5,481 nucleotides of DNA from JACKNG01 sp040904625 (GCA_040904625.1 JBBDTC010000173.1:1-5481), one strand, 5' to 3'; positions 1 to 5,304 are shown, numbered from the stretch's first letter. Translations and numbers: made by a program. The notes: a model not told the origin generated them from the letters alone.

Positions 1-43
1 GCGTATTCTCGTTAAATAGTCCCACTATTCGCCTCGAATACGC
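1..43 (-). repeat. Nested inverted repeat, probable structured RNA or DNA element
   Basis: The outer arms GCGTATTC (1-8) and GAATACGC (36-43) are perfectly complementary. Inside them AATAGT (15-20) and ACTATT (24-29) form a second perfect stem around a three-base loop (21-23). The two stems are separated by a symmetric 5x5 internal loop (9-13 against 31-35). Read as minus-strand RNA, positions 30 and 14 give an additional G-U pair, whereas the plus strand has an A/C mismatch there, which mildly favours a minus-strand transcript. It begins at the first base of the window, so it may be longer. There is no T-tract, so it is not a standard terminator. Function unknown. Confidence 0.6.
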
Positions 44-77
44 GCCAATCTGGCCTCGCTCTCCCCCTCGCCTCGTG

Positions 78-134
78 ACGATGCCCTGAGTCCGACAGGC
101 TGCTAGCAACCGAGCCCGGCATCGCGGGCATCGT
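78..134. repeat. Long-range 9-bp inverted repeat with an alternative inner hairpin
   Basis: ACGATGCCC (78-86) is exactly complementary to GGGCATCGT (126-134), with 39 bases between. The right arm also overlaps a small alternative hairpin, GCCCG (114-118) with CGGGC (125-129). The two structures therefore exclude each other. Neither is followed by a T-tract. The complementarity is direct observation; any regulatory role is inference, and a 9-bp match at this spacing in GC-rich DNA could be chance. Confidence 0.35.
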
Positions 135-240
135 GTAGCGCCAGTCTATCCGGAATCCGTGGCCAAGCCGCGTCAAGGCGATGGCGGATGTTCGAATGCG
201 GGCGGCTCGACGTCCCGGCAATGCCGGCTGGCGCTGCGTA

Positions 241-268
241 TTGAAATCCCTGCCCACACCCCTATTAT
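241..268 (+). promoter_or_regulatory. Candidate yccA promoter, sigma-32-like or sigma-70
   Basis: TTGAAA (241-246) is followed after 16 bases by TATTAT (263-268), an acceptable sigma-70 pair with five of six consensus bases in each box. The same stretch also fits the heat-shock pattern: TTGAAA, 12 bases, then CCCCTAT at 259-265, close to the sigma-32 consensus TTGAAA-N(11-16)-CCCCAT. It lies about 80 bases before the yccA start codon, leaving a leader of roughly 75 nt. This is a motif match only. Confidence 0.45.
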
Positions 269-333
269 TCTCCGAGGAAACTCGTGGGCGATTCATGGTC
301 TAATCGACCACGCGCAACCCGCATCTGATACCC

Positions 334-339
334 GGAGGT
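334..339 (+). promoter_or_regulatory. Ribosome binding site of yccA
   Basis: GGAGGT at 334-339 is a near-perfect Shine-Dalgarno sequence, with nine bases before the ATG at 349. It fixes the start of yccA. Confidence 0.85.
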
Positions 340-348
340 ATTTGCACC

Positions 349-1014
349 ATGGCGACAACCCTCAGCAGCACCCGCTCACAAACGGGCGTTCTGGCCACCA
401 ACAAACTCATACGCAACACCTATACGCTGCTGTCCATGACGCTGCTGTTCAGCGCTCTGACCGCGACGGTGTCGGTCTTCCTGCGCATGCCCGGCTTCAC
501 CTACCTCTTGTCGGTCGGCGGTGCGTTCCTGTTGATATGGCTGGTCCTGCCCAAGACCGCGAATTCGGCCTCGGGCCTCGGCGTGGTTTTCGCCATCACC
601 GGCCTGCTCGGCTTCGGCCTCGGCCCGATCCTCAACATGTACCTGTCACTGCCCAACGGACCGCAGATCATCGCGACCGCACTCGGCGGCACCGGCGTCA
701 TCTTCCTCGGCCTGTCCGGCTACGCCCTGACCACGCGCCGCGACTTCAGCTTTCTCGGCGGTTTCCTCTTCGTCGGTCTGCTGGTCGTGTTCGGCGCCGC
801 GCTGCTCAACATCTTTTTCGCCATCCCGGCGATGTCACTGGCCCTGTCCGCGGCCATCGTGATGTTGATGAGTGGATTCATCCTGTTCGACACCAGCCGT
901 ATGGTCAATGGCGGTATCGACAACTACCTCATCGCGACGGTGCAACTCTACGTGAACATCTTCAACCTGTTCATAAGCCTGCTGCACCTGCTGGGATTCT
1001 CCAGTAACGACTGA
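349..1014 (+). CDS. yccA: YccA/Bax inhibitor-1 family inner-membrane protein, FtsH modulator
   Basis: This 221-residue protein (E. coli YccA has 219) is a member of the Bax inhibitor-1 (UPF0005) superfamily. Seven hydrophobic segments are visible at roughly residues 26-44, 51-67, 76-97, 106-126, 135-156, 160-180 and 193-216. Hallmarks recalled from E. coli YccA are present: the N-terminal RNTYTLLSMTL block (22-32), LGPILNMYLS (91-100), LTTRRDFSFLGG (127-138), the acidic FDTS turn (180-183), and the C-terminal ATVQLYVNIFNLFISLLHLLGF stretch (196-217). In E. coli, YccA binds the membrane protease FtsH (HflB), is itself a substrate through its cytosolic N-terminus, and protects jammed SecY from FtsH degradation. 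The N-terminal tail here is of similar length, so the same behaviour is plausible. The start is supported by a strong ribosome binding site. It converges on serS, and a small membrane-protein gene follows it. Confidence 0.93.
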   Translation: MATTLSSTRSQTGVLATNKLIRNTYTLLSMTLLFSALTATVSVFLRMPGFTYLLSVGGAFLLIWLVLPKTANSASGLGVVFAITGLLGFGLGPILNMYLSLPNGPQIIATALGGTGVIFLGLSGYALTTRRDFSFLGGFLFVGLLVVFGAALLNIFFAIPAMSLALSAAIVMLMSGFILFDTSRMVNGGIDNYLIATVQLYVNIFNLFISLLHLLGFSSND

Positions 1015-1041
1015 CGGTCGTCGCGACTGTCTGACCCGCTC

Positions 1042-1070
1042 GCTACGGCCCCGCAACGCGGGGCCGTAGC
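1042..1070. terminator. 13-bp GC-rich hairpin after yccA
   Basis: GCTACGGCCCCGC (1042-1054) and GCGGGGCCGTAGC (1058-1070) form a perfect 13-bp stem with a three-base loop, starting 28 bases after the yccA stop codon. No T-run follows on either strand, so it is not a canonical intrinsic terminator. It may act as a weak or factor-assisted terminator, or as a 3'-end stabiliser that lowers expression of the next gene relative to yccA. The stem is certain, the role is not. Confidence 0.55.
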
Positions 1071-1102
1071 CACTCAGGACTCTGCCACCCACGGAGAAGC
1101 GC

Positions 1103-1285
1103 ATGGACATGTGGATGAAAATCGGCTCAGCCATCCTGTTGGGCGCGATGATCGTCCTGCTCCTGCCCCGCGCCAAGCAGATGGTCCAGAACAGCCCGGC
1201 CGCCGAGTCCGGCGACTGGCGCGCCTTCCTGCTCCCGATCGCCGCCGTGGCAGGCTTCGTCGCCCTGCTCATGTGGCTGGTTTGA
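1103..1285 (+). CDS. Small two-helix membrane protein of unknown function
   Basis: This frame codes for 60 residues. A ribosome binding site GGAG (1093-1096) lies six bases before the ATG. Two hydrophobic segments are clear, about residues 7-22 and 41-59. They are joined by a short polar hairpin, with PRAK at 22-25 and ESGDW at 35-39. Positive charge lies mainly in the loop (R23, K25, R40), so both termini would be predicted to face the periplasm, with the loop in the cytosol; K6 slightly weakens this. In-frame ATG codons at 1109 and 1115 are possible later starts. I do not recognise the family with certainty. The frame sits 88 bases behind yccA on the same strand with a hairpin between them, so it may be co-transcribed with reduced output or have its own promoter. 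The ribosome binding site, alternating hydrophobic/polar organisation and position make it a likely real gene. No function is claimed. Confidence 0.7.
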   Translation: MDMWMKIGSAILLGAMIVLLLPRAKQMVQNSPAAESGDWRAFLLPIAAVAGFVALLMWLV

Positions 1286-1340
1286 CACCGCTACGACAAA
1301 CCGGCTCTTAGCCAGTCGAGGCCGCCCAGGGCGAATAAAC

Positions 1341-1459
1341 CGGCGTTCCGCCAAGCCGCTCGGATTCCTCTCAGGACAAATCCAACAGCGTTACCCCCAA
1401 GCCGCTCGAATTCCTCTCGAGACAAATCCACCGGCGTTCCCCCAGGCCGTTCGTCCAGA
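1341..1459. repeat. Degenerate tandem repeat, period 45-46 bp
   Basis: Two adjacent copies, 1341-1385 (45 bp) and 1386-1431 (46 bp), share long blocks such as CCAAGCCGCTCG, ATTCCTCTC and GACAAATCCA, differing at a handful of positions and one inserted base. A third, decayed copy starts at 1432 with GGCGTTCCCCCAGGCCG and diverges after about 1450. A fourth, more diverged copy may lie to the left (about 1305-1340). The divergence between copies suggests an old duplication or members of an intergenic repeat family. The change of period by one base argues against translation through it. Confidence 0.75.
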
Positions 1460-1522
1460 GCCCGTCGAAGGATGCCCAGCTCCCCGGCTGCGTCCTTTGA
1501 CAAGTGAGTCCTGCGCCGATCA

Positions 1523-1540
1523 CAGGGTTCGGGAACCCTG
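1523..1540. terminator. Hairpin after serS
   Basis: CAGGGTTC (1523-1530) and GAACCCTG (1533-1540) are perfectly complementary around GG, folding in practice as a 7-bp stem with a four-base loop. The hairpin lies 12 bases past the serS stop codon on the minus strand. There is no T-tract on either side, so if it terminates transcription it does so weakly or with Rho. It could serve both convergent transcripts. Confidence 0.5.
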
Positions 1541-1552
1541 GGCACCGCCCAC

Positions 1553-2833
1553 TCAATCCGCAGCCACCAAACGCTCCAGCCCGCCCATGTACGGCCGCAA
1601 AATCGCAGGCACCACAACACTGCCATCCGCCTGCTGACCGTTCTCCAGCACGGCAACCAGGGTCCGCCCGACGGCCAGCCCGGAACCGTTCAGGGTATGT
1701 AGCAGCTCCGGCTTGCCGGTCTCGGGATTACGCCAGCGTGCCTTGATCCGGCGCGCCTGGAAATCCTCGAAGTTACTGCACGACGAGATCTCCCGATAGC
1801 AATCCTGCGCTGGCAGCCAGACTTCGAGATCGTAGGTCCTGGCCGCGGAGAAGCCGAGGTCGGCGGCGCATAGCGCCATCACGCGGTAGGGCAGCTCGAG
1901 CTGCTGCAGGATCGCTTCGGCATGCCCGGTCAAGGCCTCCAGGACGGCAGGCGACTCCGCCGGCCGCACCAGCTGCACCAGTTCGACCTTCTCGAACTGG
2001 TGCTGACGGATCATGCCGCGGGTATCCTTGCCATAGGAACCCGCTTCACTGCGAAAACACGGGCTGTGGCAGACATAGCGCGCCGGTAGTTCGTCAGCGT
2101 CGAGAATGGCATCCTGGGCCAGGTTGGTGACCGGCACCTCGGCCGTCGGGATGAGAAAGAATCCCTGTGCCGGGACCTCGAACAAATCCTCTTTGAACTT
2201 GGGCAGCTGACCGGTACCGCGCATGGCCCTTTCGTTGACCAGGAAGGGCACGTAGACCTCACGGTAGCCGTGCGCCATGGTGTGGGTATCGAGCATGAAC
2301 TGGGTCAGTGCACGCTGCAGCCGCGCAATCTGCCCGGACAGCACGGCAAACCGCGCGGCGGCTATCCTGGTCCCGGCATCGAAATCCATGCCGCCCAGCA
2401 ATTCGCCCAGCTCGACATGATCACGGACTCGGAAATCGAACTCGCGTGGCCTGCCCCAGCGGCGCAGTTCGACATTGTCTGCTTCCCCCGTGCCATCGGG
2501 AACATCTTCCTGCGGTAGATTGGGCAGGCCCAGCGAGAAAACCTCGAGTTCGCCCTGGATAGCTTCGAGCGCATCCTGATTGGCTTTGAGCTTGTCGCCG
2601 AGTTCGGCCACCGCGCGGCGCTCGGGCTCGATGTCCTCGCCGCGCTGCTTCGCCGCCCCGATCGCTTTCGAGCGCCGATTGCGCTCCGCCTGCAGGGCTT
2701 CGGTCTCGGTCTGCAGTGTCTTGCGCGCCGTTTCGAGACGCGCCAGCGTGGCGACGTCGAGGACGAAACCACGGCGCTCGAGTGCGGCGGCGACGTGCGT
2801 GGGGTCGTTACGCAGGCGTTGCGGATCGAGCAT
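1553..2833 (-). CDS. serS: Seryl-tRNA synthetase
   Basis: This 426-residue class II aminoacyl-tRNA synthetase attaches serine to tRNA-Ser (and tRNA-Sec where present) in the cytosol, using ATP. Residues 1-100 form the N-terminal tRNA-binding domain, starting with the typical MLDPQRLRNDP. Its long, charged heptad-rich stretch (about 30-100) is the coiled-coil arm that contacts the long variable arm of tRNA-Ser. The catalytic core follows. Motif 1 is around VYVPFLVN (193-200), the serine-binding TAE is at 230-232, and motif 2 is CFRSEAGSYGKDTRGMIRQH (259-278) running into QFEKVEL. Motif 3 is GSGLAVGRTLVA (383-394), followed by the C-terminal PAILRPYMGG. Nothing is missing and the length is normal. 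The start ATG follows GAGG on the minus strand. The gene lies 111 bases behind crcB, with its own promoter candidate in that gap. Confidence 0.98.
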   Translation of the reverse strand: MLDPQRLRNDPTHVAAALERRGFVLDVATLARLETARKTLQTETEALQAERNRRSKAIGAAKQRGEDIEPERRAVAELGDKLKANQDALEAIQGELEVFSLGLPNLPQEDVPDGTGEADNVELRRWGRPREFDFRVRDHVELGELLGGMDFDAGTRIAAARFAVLSGQIARLQRALTQFMLDTHTMAHGYREVYVPFLVNERAMRGTGQLPKFKEDLFEVPAQGFFLIPTAEVPVTNLAQDAILDADELPARYVCHSPCFRSEAGSYGKDTRGMIRQHQFEKVELVQLVRPAESPAVLEALTGHAEAILQQLELPYRVMALCAADLGFSAARTYDLEVWLPAQDCYREISSCSNFEDFQARRIKARWRNPETGKPELLHTLNGSGLAVGRTLVAVLENGQQADGSVVVPAILRPYMGGLERLVAAD

Positions 2834-2841
2834 GAAAAAAA

Positions 2842-2845
2842 CCTC
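2842..2845 (-). promoter_or_regulatory. serS ribosome binding site with T-rich spacer
   Basis: On the minus strand GAGG (2845-2842) precedes the serS ATG by eight bases, and seven of those eight are T. The U-rich, unpaired spacer may help keep the initiation region open. No strong hairpin precedes it, so I do not read it as a terminator. Confidence 0.6.
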
Positions 2846-2875
2846 GGCAAGGGATGAACAGGCAATGCGGGGCGC

Positions 2876-2904
2876 AGTTTACCGCGTGCCGCCGCAGCCG
2901 TCAG
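2876..2904 (-). promoter_or_regulatory. Candidate serS promoter
   Basis: On the minus strand, CTGACG (2904-2899) and TAAACT (2881-2876) are separated by 17 bases. Each matches the sigma-70 -35 and -10 consensus at four of six positions. The predicted start of transcription would lie near 2870, about 35 bases before the serS ATG. The 10-mer TAAACTGCGC (2881-2872) also occurs upstream of lolA at almost the same distance from the start codon, which supports a promoter role. Confidence 0.45.
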
Positions 2905-2944
2905 AGGGCGGCGTGGCCCCGGCCCATGCCTGTCGCTGGCGGGG

Positions 2945-3319
2945 TCACAATTGCCGCATCACACTCAAGCCGAGCCAGCAGGCGCCGAGACACAGCCCGA
3001 CATTGAGCATGACATTCCACAGCGCACGCCCGACGAGGCCGAGTTCGAGCAGATTGAGGGTCTGCAGGGAGAACGTGGAGAACGTGGTGAAAGCGCCGAG
3101 CAGGCCGACCACCAGCAAGGCGCGCCATTCCGCGGCGGCGACCACGCGCTCGGACAGGAACACATAGAGCATACCGATGCCGAGCGAGCCGAGAACATTG
3201 ACCAGCAAGGTGCCATAGGGGAAGTCGCGGCCCAACAGCGTTGCCGCAGCGCTCGAGAGCCAGAAACGCAGCAAGGCACCCAAGGCGCCGCCGACAGCGA
3301 TCAGGATCACTTCGCGCAT
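2945..3319 (-). CDS. crcB: Fluoride ion channel/exporter CrcB (Fluc)
   Basis: This 124-residue protein has four hydrophobic segments (about 3-29, 34-56, 65-90, 98-120), the usual size for Fluc/CrcB. The family forms antiparallel dimers in the inner membrane that let fluoride leave the cell. Family signatures are present: GGALGALLRF (10-19), GTLLVNVLGSLGIG (36-49, with the pore Asn of the VN pair), and the FTTFSTFS block (77-84) carrying the phenylalanines and polar residues that line the fluoride path and the central Na+ site. The start ATG overlaps the rarA stop by one base (TGATG, 3321-3317). GGGGAGGG (3336-3329), inside the end of rarA, gives the ribosome binding site at nine bases. No fluoride-riboswitch motif was recognised near it or upstream of lolA, so expression is presumably constitutive with the operon. 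Confidence 0.95.
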   Translation of the reverse strand: MREVILIAVGGALGALLRFWLSSAAATLLGRDFPYGTLLVNVLGSLGIGMLYVFLSERVVAAAEWRALLVVGLLGAFTTFSTFSLQTLNLLELGLVGRALWNVMLNVGLCLGACWLGLSVMRQL

Positions 3320-4596
3320 CAGGTCGCACCCTCCCCATCGGCGCCGCCGCGCAGTCGCTTGAGTTTCTCGCCGATCTGGATCTCGAGCCCCCGATTGACC
3401 GGTTCGTAGTACACCCGTTCGCCGAGCGCGGTGGGGAAATAGGTCTGTCCGGCGGCGAATCCGCCCGCCTCATCGTGATCGTAACGGTAGGCACGTCCGT
3501 GACCCTGGGCTTTGGCGAGACTGGTCGGGGCGTTGCGGATATGCGCCGGCACGGCATCCGAGCCCCGCGCACGGACCTCGGCCATGGCCCGATTGAAAGC
3601 CTCGTACACGGCATTGCTCTTCGGCGCGCAGGCGCAATAGACCAGCGCCTGGGCCAAGGCCAGTTCGCCTTCGGGCGGGCCCAGGCGACGCCACGCTTCC
3701 CACGCATCGATGGCGATACCCAAGGCCCGCGGATCGGCATTGCCGATATCCTCCGAGGCGATGCGGGCGATGCGCCGCGCGATGTAGTTGGGATCGCAGC
3801 CGCCGTCGAGCATGCGCGCGAACCAGTACAGCGCGGCATCGGGGTTCGATCCGCGCACGGACTTGTGCAGGGCGGAGATGTGATCGTAGAAGTCGTCCTG
3901 GCCCTTGTCGAAGCGCCGTACCGCGCCACCCTCGACTGCACGGCGCATGATCTGCTCGTCGATCACATCGTCGGCGGCGAGACTCGCGGCAAGTTCCAGC
4001 AGATTGAGCGCGCGACGCGCATCGCCATCCGCAATCTCGGCCAGACGCTGGCGCAGGGGCGGCGCCATGGCGATGGGGCGCCCACCCGGCAGCGTGGCCA
4101 GGGCGCGATCGATGACGGCCACCAGGGCTGCCGTATCGAGCGGCTGCAGCGCGTAGACGCGTACACGCGAAAGCAGCGCGTTGTTGAGTTCGAACGCCGG
4201 ATTCTCGGTGGTCGCGCCGATGAAGGTGATGGTGCCGTTCTCGATATGCGGCAAAAACGCATCCTGCTGCGCTTTGTTGAAACGATGAACTTCATCGACG
4301 AACACCGCCGTGGCGCGCCCACTGTGCTTGTGCCGCTCGGCTTCCTCGACCGCACTGCGAATGTCCTTGACCCCGCTCAGCACGGCGGAAAGCGCGATGA
4401 ATTCAGCGCCCGCGTTGACCGAGAGCATCCGCGCGAGGGTGGTCTTGCCGGTGCCTGGCGGCCCCCATAACACCATCGAATGGAGCTTTCCGGCCTCCAG
4501 CGCGCGGCGCAGCGGCTGCCCGACCCCGAGTAGATGAGCCTGACCGCAAAAATCACTCAGGCTGGCGGGACGTAACTGATCGGCGAGCGGTGACAT
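3319..4596 (-). CDS. rarA: Replication-associated recombination protein RarA (MgsA), AAA+ ATPase
   Basis: This 425-residue AAA+ ATPase belongs to the RarA/MgsA/WRNIP1 family. It acts at stalled replication forks with SSB and is related to clamp-loader and RuvB proteins. Walker A is GPPGTGKTT (45-53), Walker B is VFVDEVHRFN (98-107), and sensor 1 is GATTEN (127-132). A likely arginine finger is in LLSRVRV (141-147), and sensor 2 is in GDARRALN (191-198). The family-specific C-terminal part follows: DDFYDHISALHKSVRGSNPD (234-253), the YWFARML/DPNYIARR stretch (257-275), EDIGNADP (282-289), and the RNAPTSLAK/GHGRAYRYDHD segment (354-375). All catalytic residues are present. No Shine-Dalgarno sequence is visible before the ATG at 4596, but no upstream in-frame start exists close by and the N-terminus fits the family. 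It probably relies on translation coming from lolA or on a leaderless-like start. Confidence 0.96.
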   Translation of the reverse strand: MSPLADQLRPASLSDFCGQAHLLGVGQPLRRALEAGKLHSMVLWGPPGTGKTTLARMLSVNAGAEFIALSAVLSGVKDIRSAVEEAERHKHSGRATAVFVDEVHRFNKAQQDAFLPHIENGTITFIGATTENPAFELNNALLSRVRVYALQPLDTAALVAVIDRALATLPGGRPIAMAPPLRQRLAEIADGDARRALNLLELAASLAADDVIDEQIMRRAVEGGAVRRFDKGQDDFYDHISALHKSVRGSNPDAALYWFARMLDGGCDPNYIARRIARIASEDIGNADPRALGIAIDAWEAWRRLGPPEGELALAQALVYCACAPKSNAVYEAFNRAMAEVRARGSDAVPAHIRNAPTSLAKAQGHGRAYRYDHDEAGGFAAGQTYFPTALGERVYYEPVNRGLEIQIGEKLKRLRGGADGEGAT

Positions 4597-4653
4597 GGTG
4601 GCTGTGAAAGTACCGGAGTGCGGCGCGCTTGGCCATCTGAATACCTGCTCGAA

Positions 4654-5304
4654 TCAGGGCATGGCGCCTTCGATGACGTCCACGCCGGGCGGCGGCGTGA
4701 ACTCGAACAGAGCATCCTCGACCGGTCCGTTGCGGACGATGCTCGAGAAAGTCAGCACGGTCTCCTGGCCGAGATTGTCGACCAGGCGCATCGCACGAAC
4801 TTCGCCCTCGGCAAAGGCGAGTTCTATGGCTTCGAAATCGCTCGCCGCTTCGCGCGATTCGAGCCGGAACCAGTCCTGCCCGTCGCGGCTTTCGAGGGCC
4901 GTCACCTGGTAGTGCCGGGCGATGTCGGTTTCGCGGCCGAGCAGCGCGGCCGGCGACCCGTGGCCTGCCTCGTCGACCGCCGTGCGGGTGATCTGCTCGA
5001 GATCCTGGTCGTAAATCCACAGCGTGTCACCATCGCTGACGATGAGTTGCGGATAGGGCTCACGATAGACCCAGCGGAAGCGGCCGGGACGCTTGATGTG
5101 ACACCTGCCTTGGGCCGTATCCAGCAGTTCACCGTCCTCATCGAGGCGCGTTTGCGTGAAGTCGGCGACGAAACTGTCGAGACCGTTGAGATACGCGATG
5201 ATGCCCGCGCTCGAATCGTTGTTGGCACTCGCACCAAAGGCGCAAGAGACCGTGATGGCCAACACCGACCAGGCGCGACGCAGCGGAGCAAATGACATGG
5301 GCAC
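4654..5304 (-). CDS. lolA: Outer-membrane lipoprotein carrier protein LolA
   Basis: This 216-residue periplasmic chaperone accepts lipoproteins released by the LolCDE transporter and hands them to LolB at the outer membrane. Residues 1-27 look like a Sec signal peptide: basic RR at 9-10, a hydrophobic stretch at 12-24, and the cleavage motif ASA at 25-27. The mature part starts with the FVADFTQT motif (45-52) typical of LolA. It then has the RPGRFRWVY block (72-80, with the conserved arginine that gates the lipid-binding cavity), PYPQLIVSDGDTLWIYD (83-99) and the C-terminal FEFTPPPGVDVI (201-212). The first codon is GTG at 5304. AAGGTG (5317-5312) lies seven bases before it and fits better than the in-frame ATG at 5298, which would be 13 bases away. 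It is the first gene of the minus-strand run, 57 bases before rarA. Confidence 0.94.
   Translation of the reverse strand: MPMSFAPLRRAWSVLAITVSCAFGASANNDSSAGIIAYLNGLDSFVADFTQTRLDEDGELLDTAQGRCHIKRPGRFRWVYREPYPQLIVSDGDTLWIYDQDLEQITRTAVDEAGHGSPAALLGRETDIARHYQVTALESRDGQDWFRLESREAASDFEAIELAFAEGEVRAMRLVDNLGQETVLTFSSIVRNGPVEDALFEFTPPPGVDVIEGAMP

Larger units (their letters stand above)
1..348. other. Gene-free region upstream of yccA
   Basis: No reading frame here looks like a real protein. The 94-residue minus-strand frame at 12-296 is arginine-rich, has no recognisable domain and covers the structured element, so I treat it as chance. The region holds the nested inverted repeat at 1-43, a 9-bp inverted repeat at 78-86/126-134, a promoter candidate at 241-268 and a possible 14-codon leader frame at 284-328. 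Nothing specific is seen between about 135 and 240. Confidence 0.6.
1286..1552. other. Gene-free strip between convergent genes
   Basis: This interval separates the plus-strand yccA/small-gene pair from the minus-strand serS end. It contains degenerate tandem repeats (about 1305-1478) and a hairpin next to the serS stop (1523-1540). A 121-residue minus-strand frame at 1291-1656 crosses the repeats and runs into serS in another frame. It has no start signal or domain and is treated as non-coding. No tRNA cloverleaf was found. Confidence 0.6.

Noticed and set aside
12..296. 94-residue minus-strand frame before yccA
   Set aside because: Arginine-rich, no domain, no ribosome binding site noticed, and its 3' part is simply the structured repeat at 1-43.
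159..1007. 282-residue plus-strand frame overlapping yccA
   Set aside because: It lies over yccA in another frame and is rich in H, R and P as expected of a GC-rich shadow. yccA itself matches a known family over its full length.
1500..1552. GGTTCGGGAACC as a tRNA T-arm near serS
   Set aside because: No acceptor stem, anticodon arm or correct T-loop consensus can be laid out around it. It is just a small hairpin.
1291..1656. 121-residue minus-strand frame across the tandem repeats
   Set aside because: It overlaps the serS 3' end in another frame. The repeat period changes from 45 to 46 bases so the units are read in different frames, and no start signal or family is evident.
2888..2912. GCCGCC/GGCGGC pairing as a terminator after crcB
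   Set aside because: A six-base stem with a 13-base loop and no T-tract is common by chance in GC-rich DNA, and it overlaps the serS promoter candidate.
3241..4470. 409-residue frame antisense to rarA
   Set aside because: A long antisense frame is expected opposite a GC-rich gene. Composition is dominated by R, G and A, there is no domain, and rarA is intact on the other strand.
5224..5304. LolA as a lipoprotein because of Cys21 in the signal region
   Set aside because: The residues before the Cys are T-V-S, with Thr at -3 where a lipobox needs Leu/Val/Ile. ASA at 25-27 is a good ordinary signal-peptidase site, and LolA is soluble.
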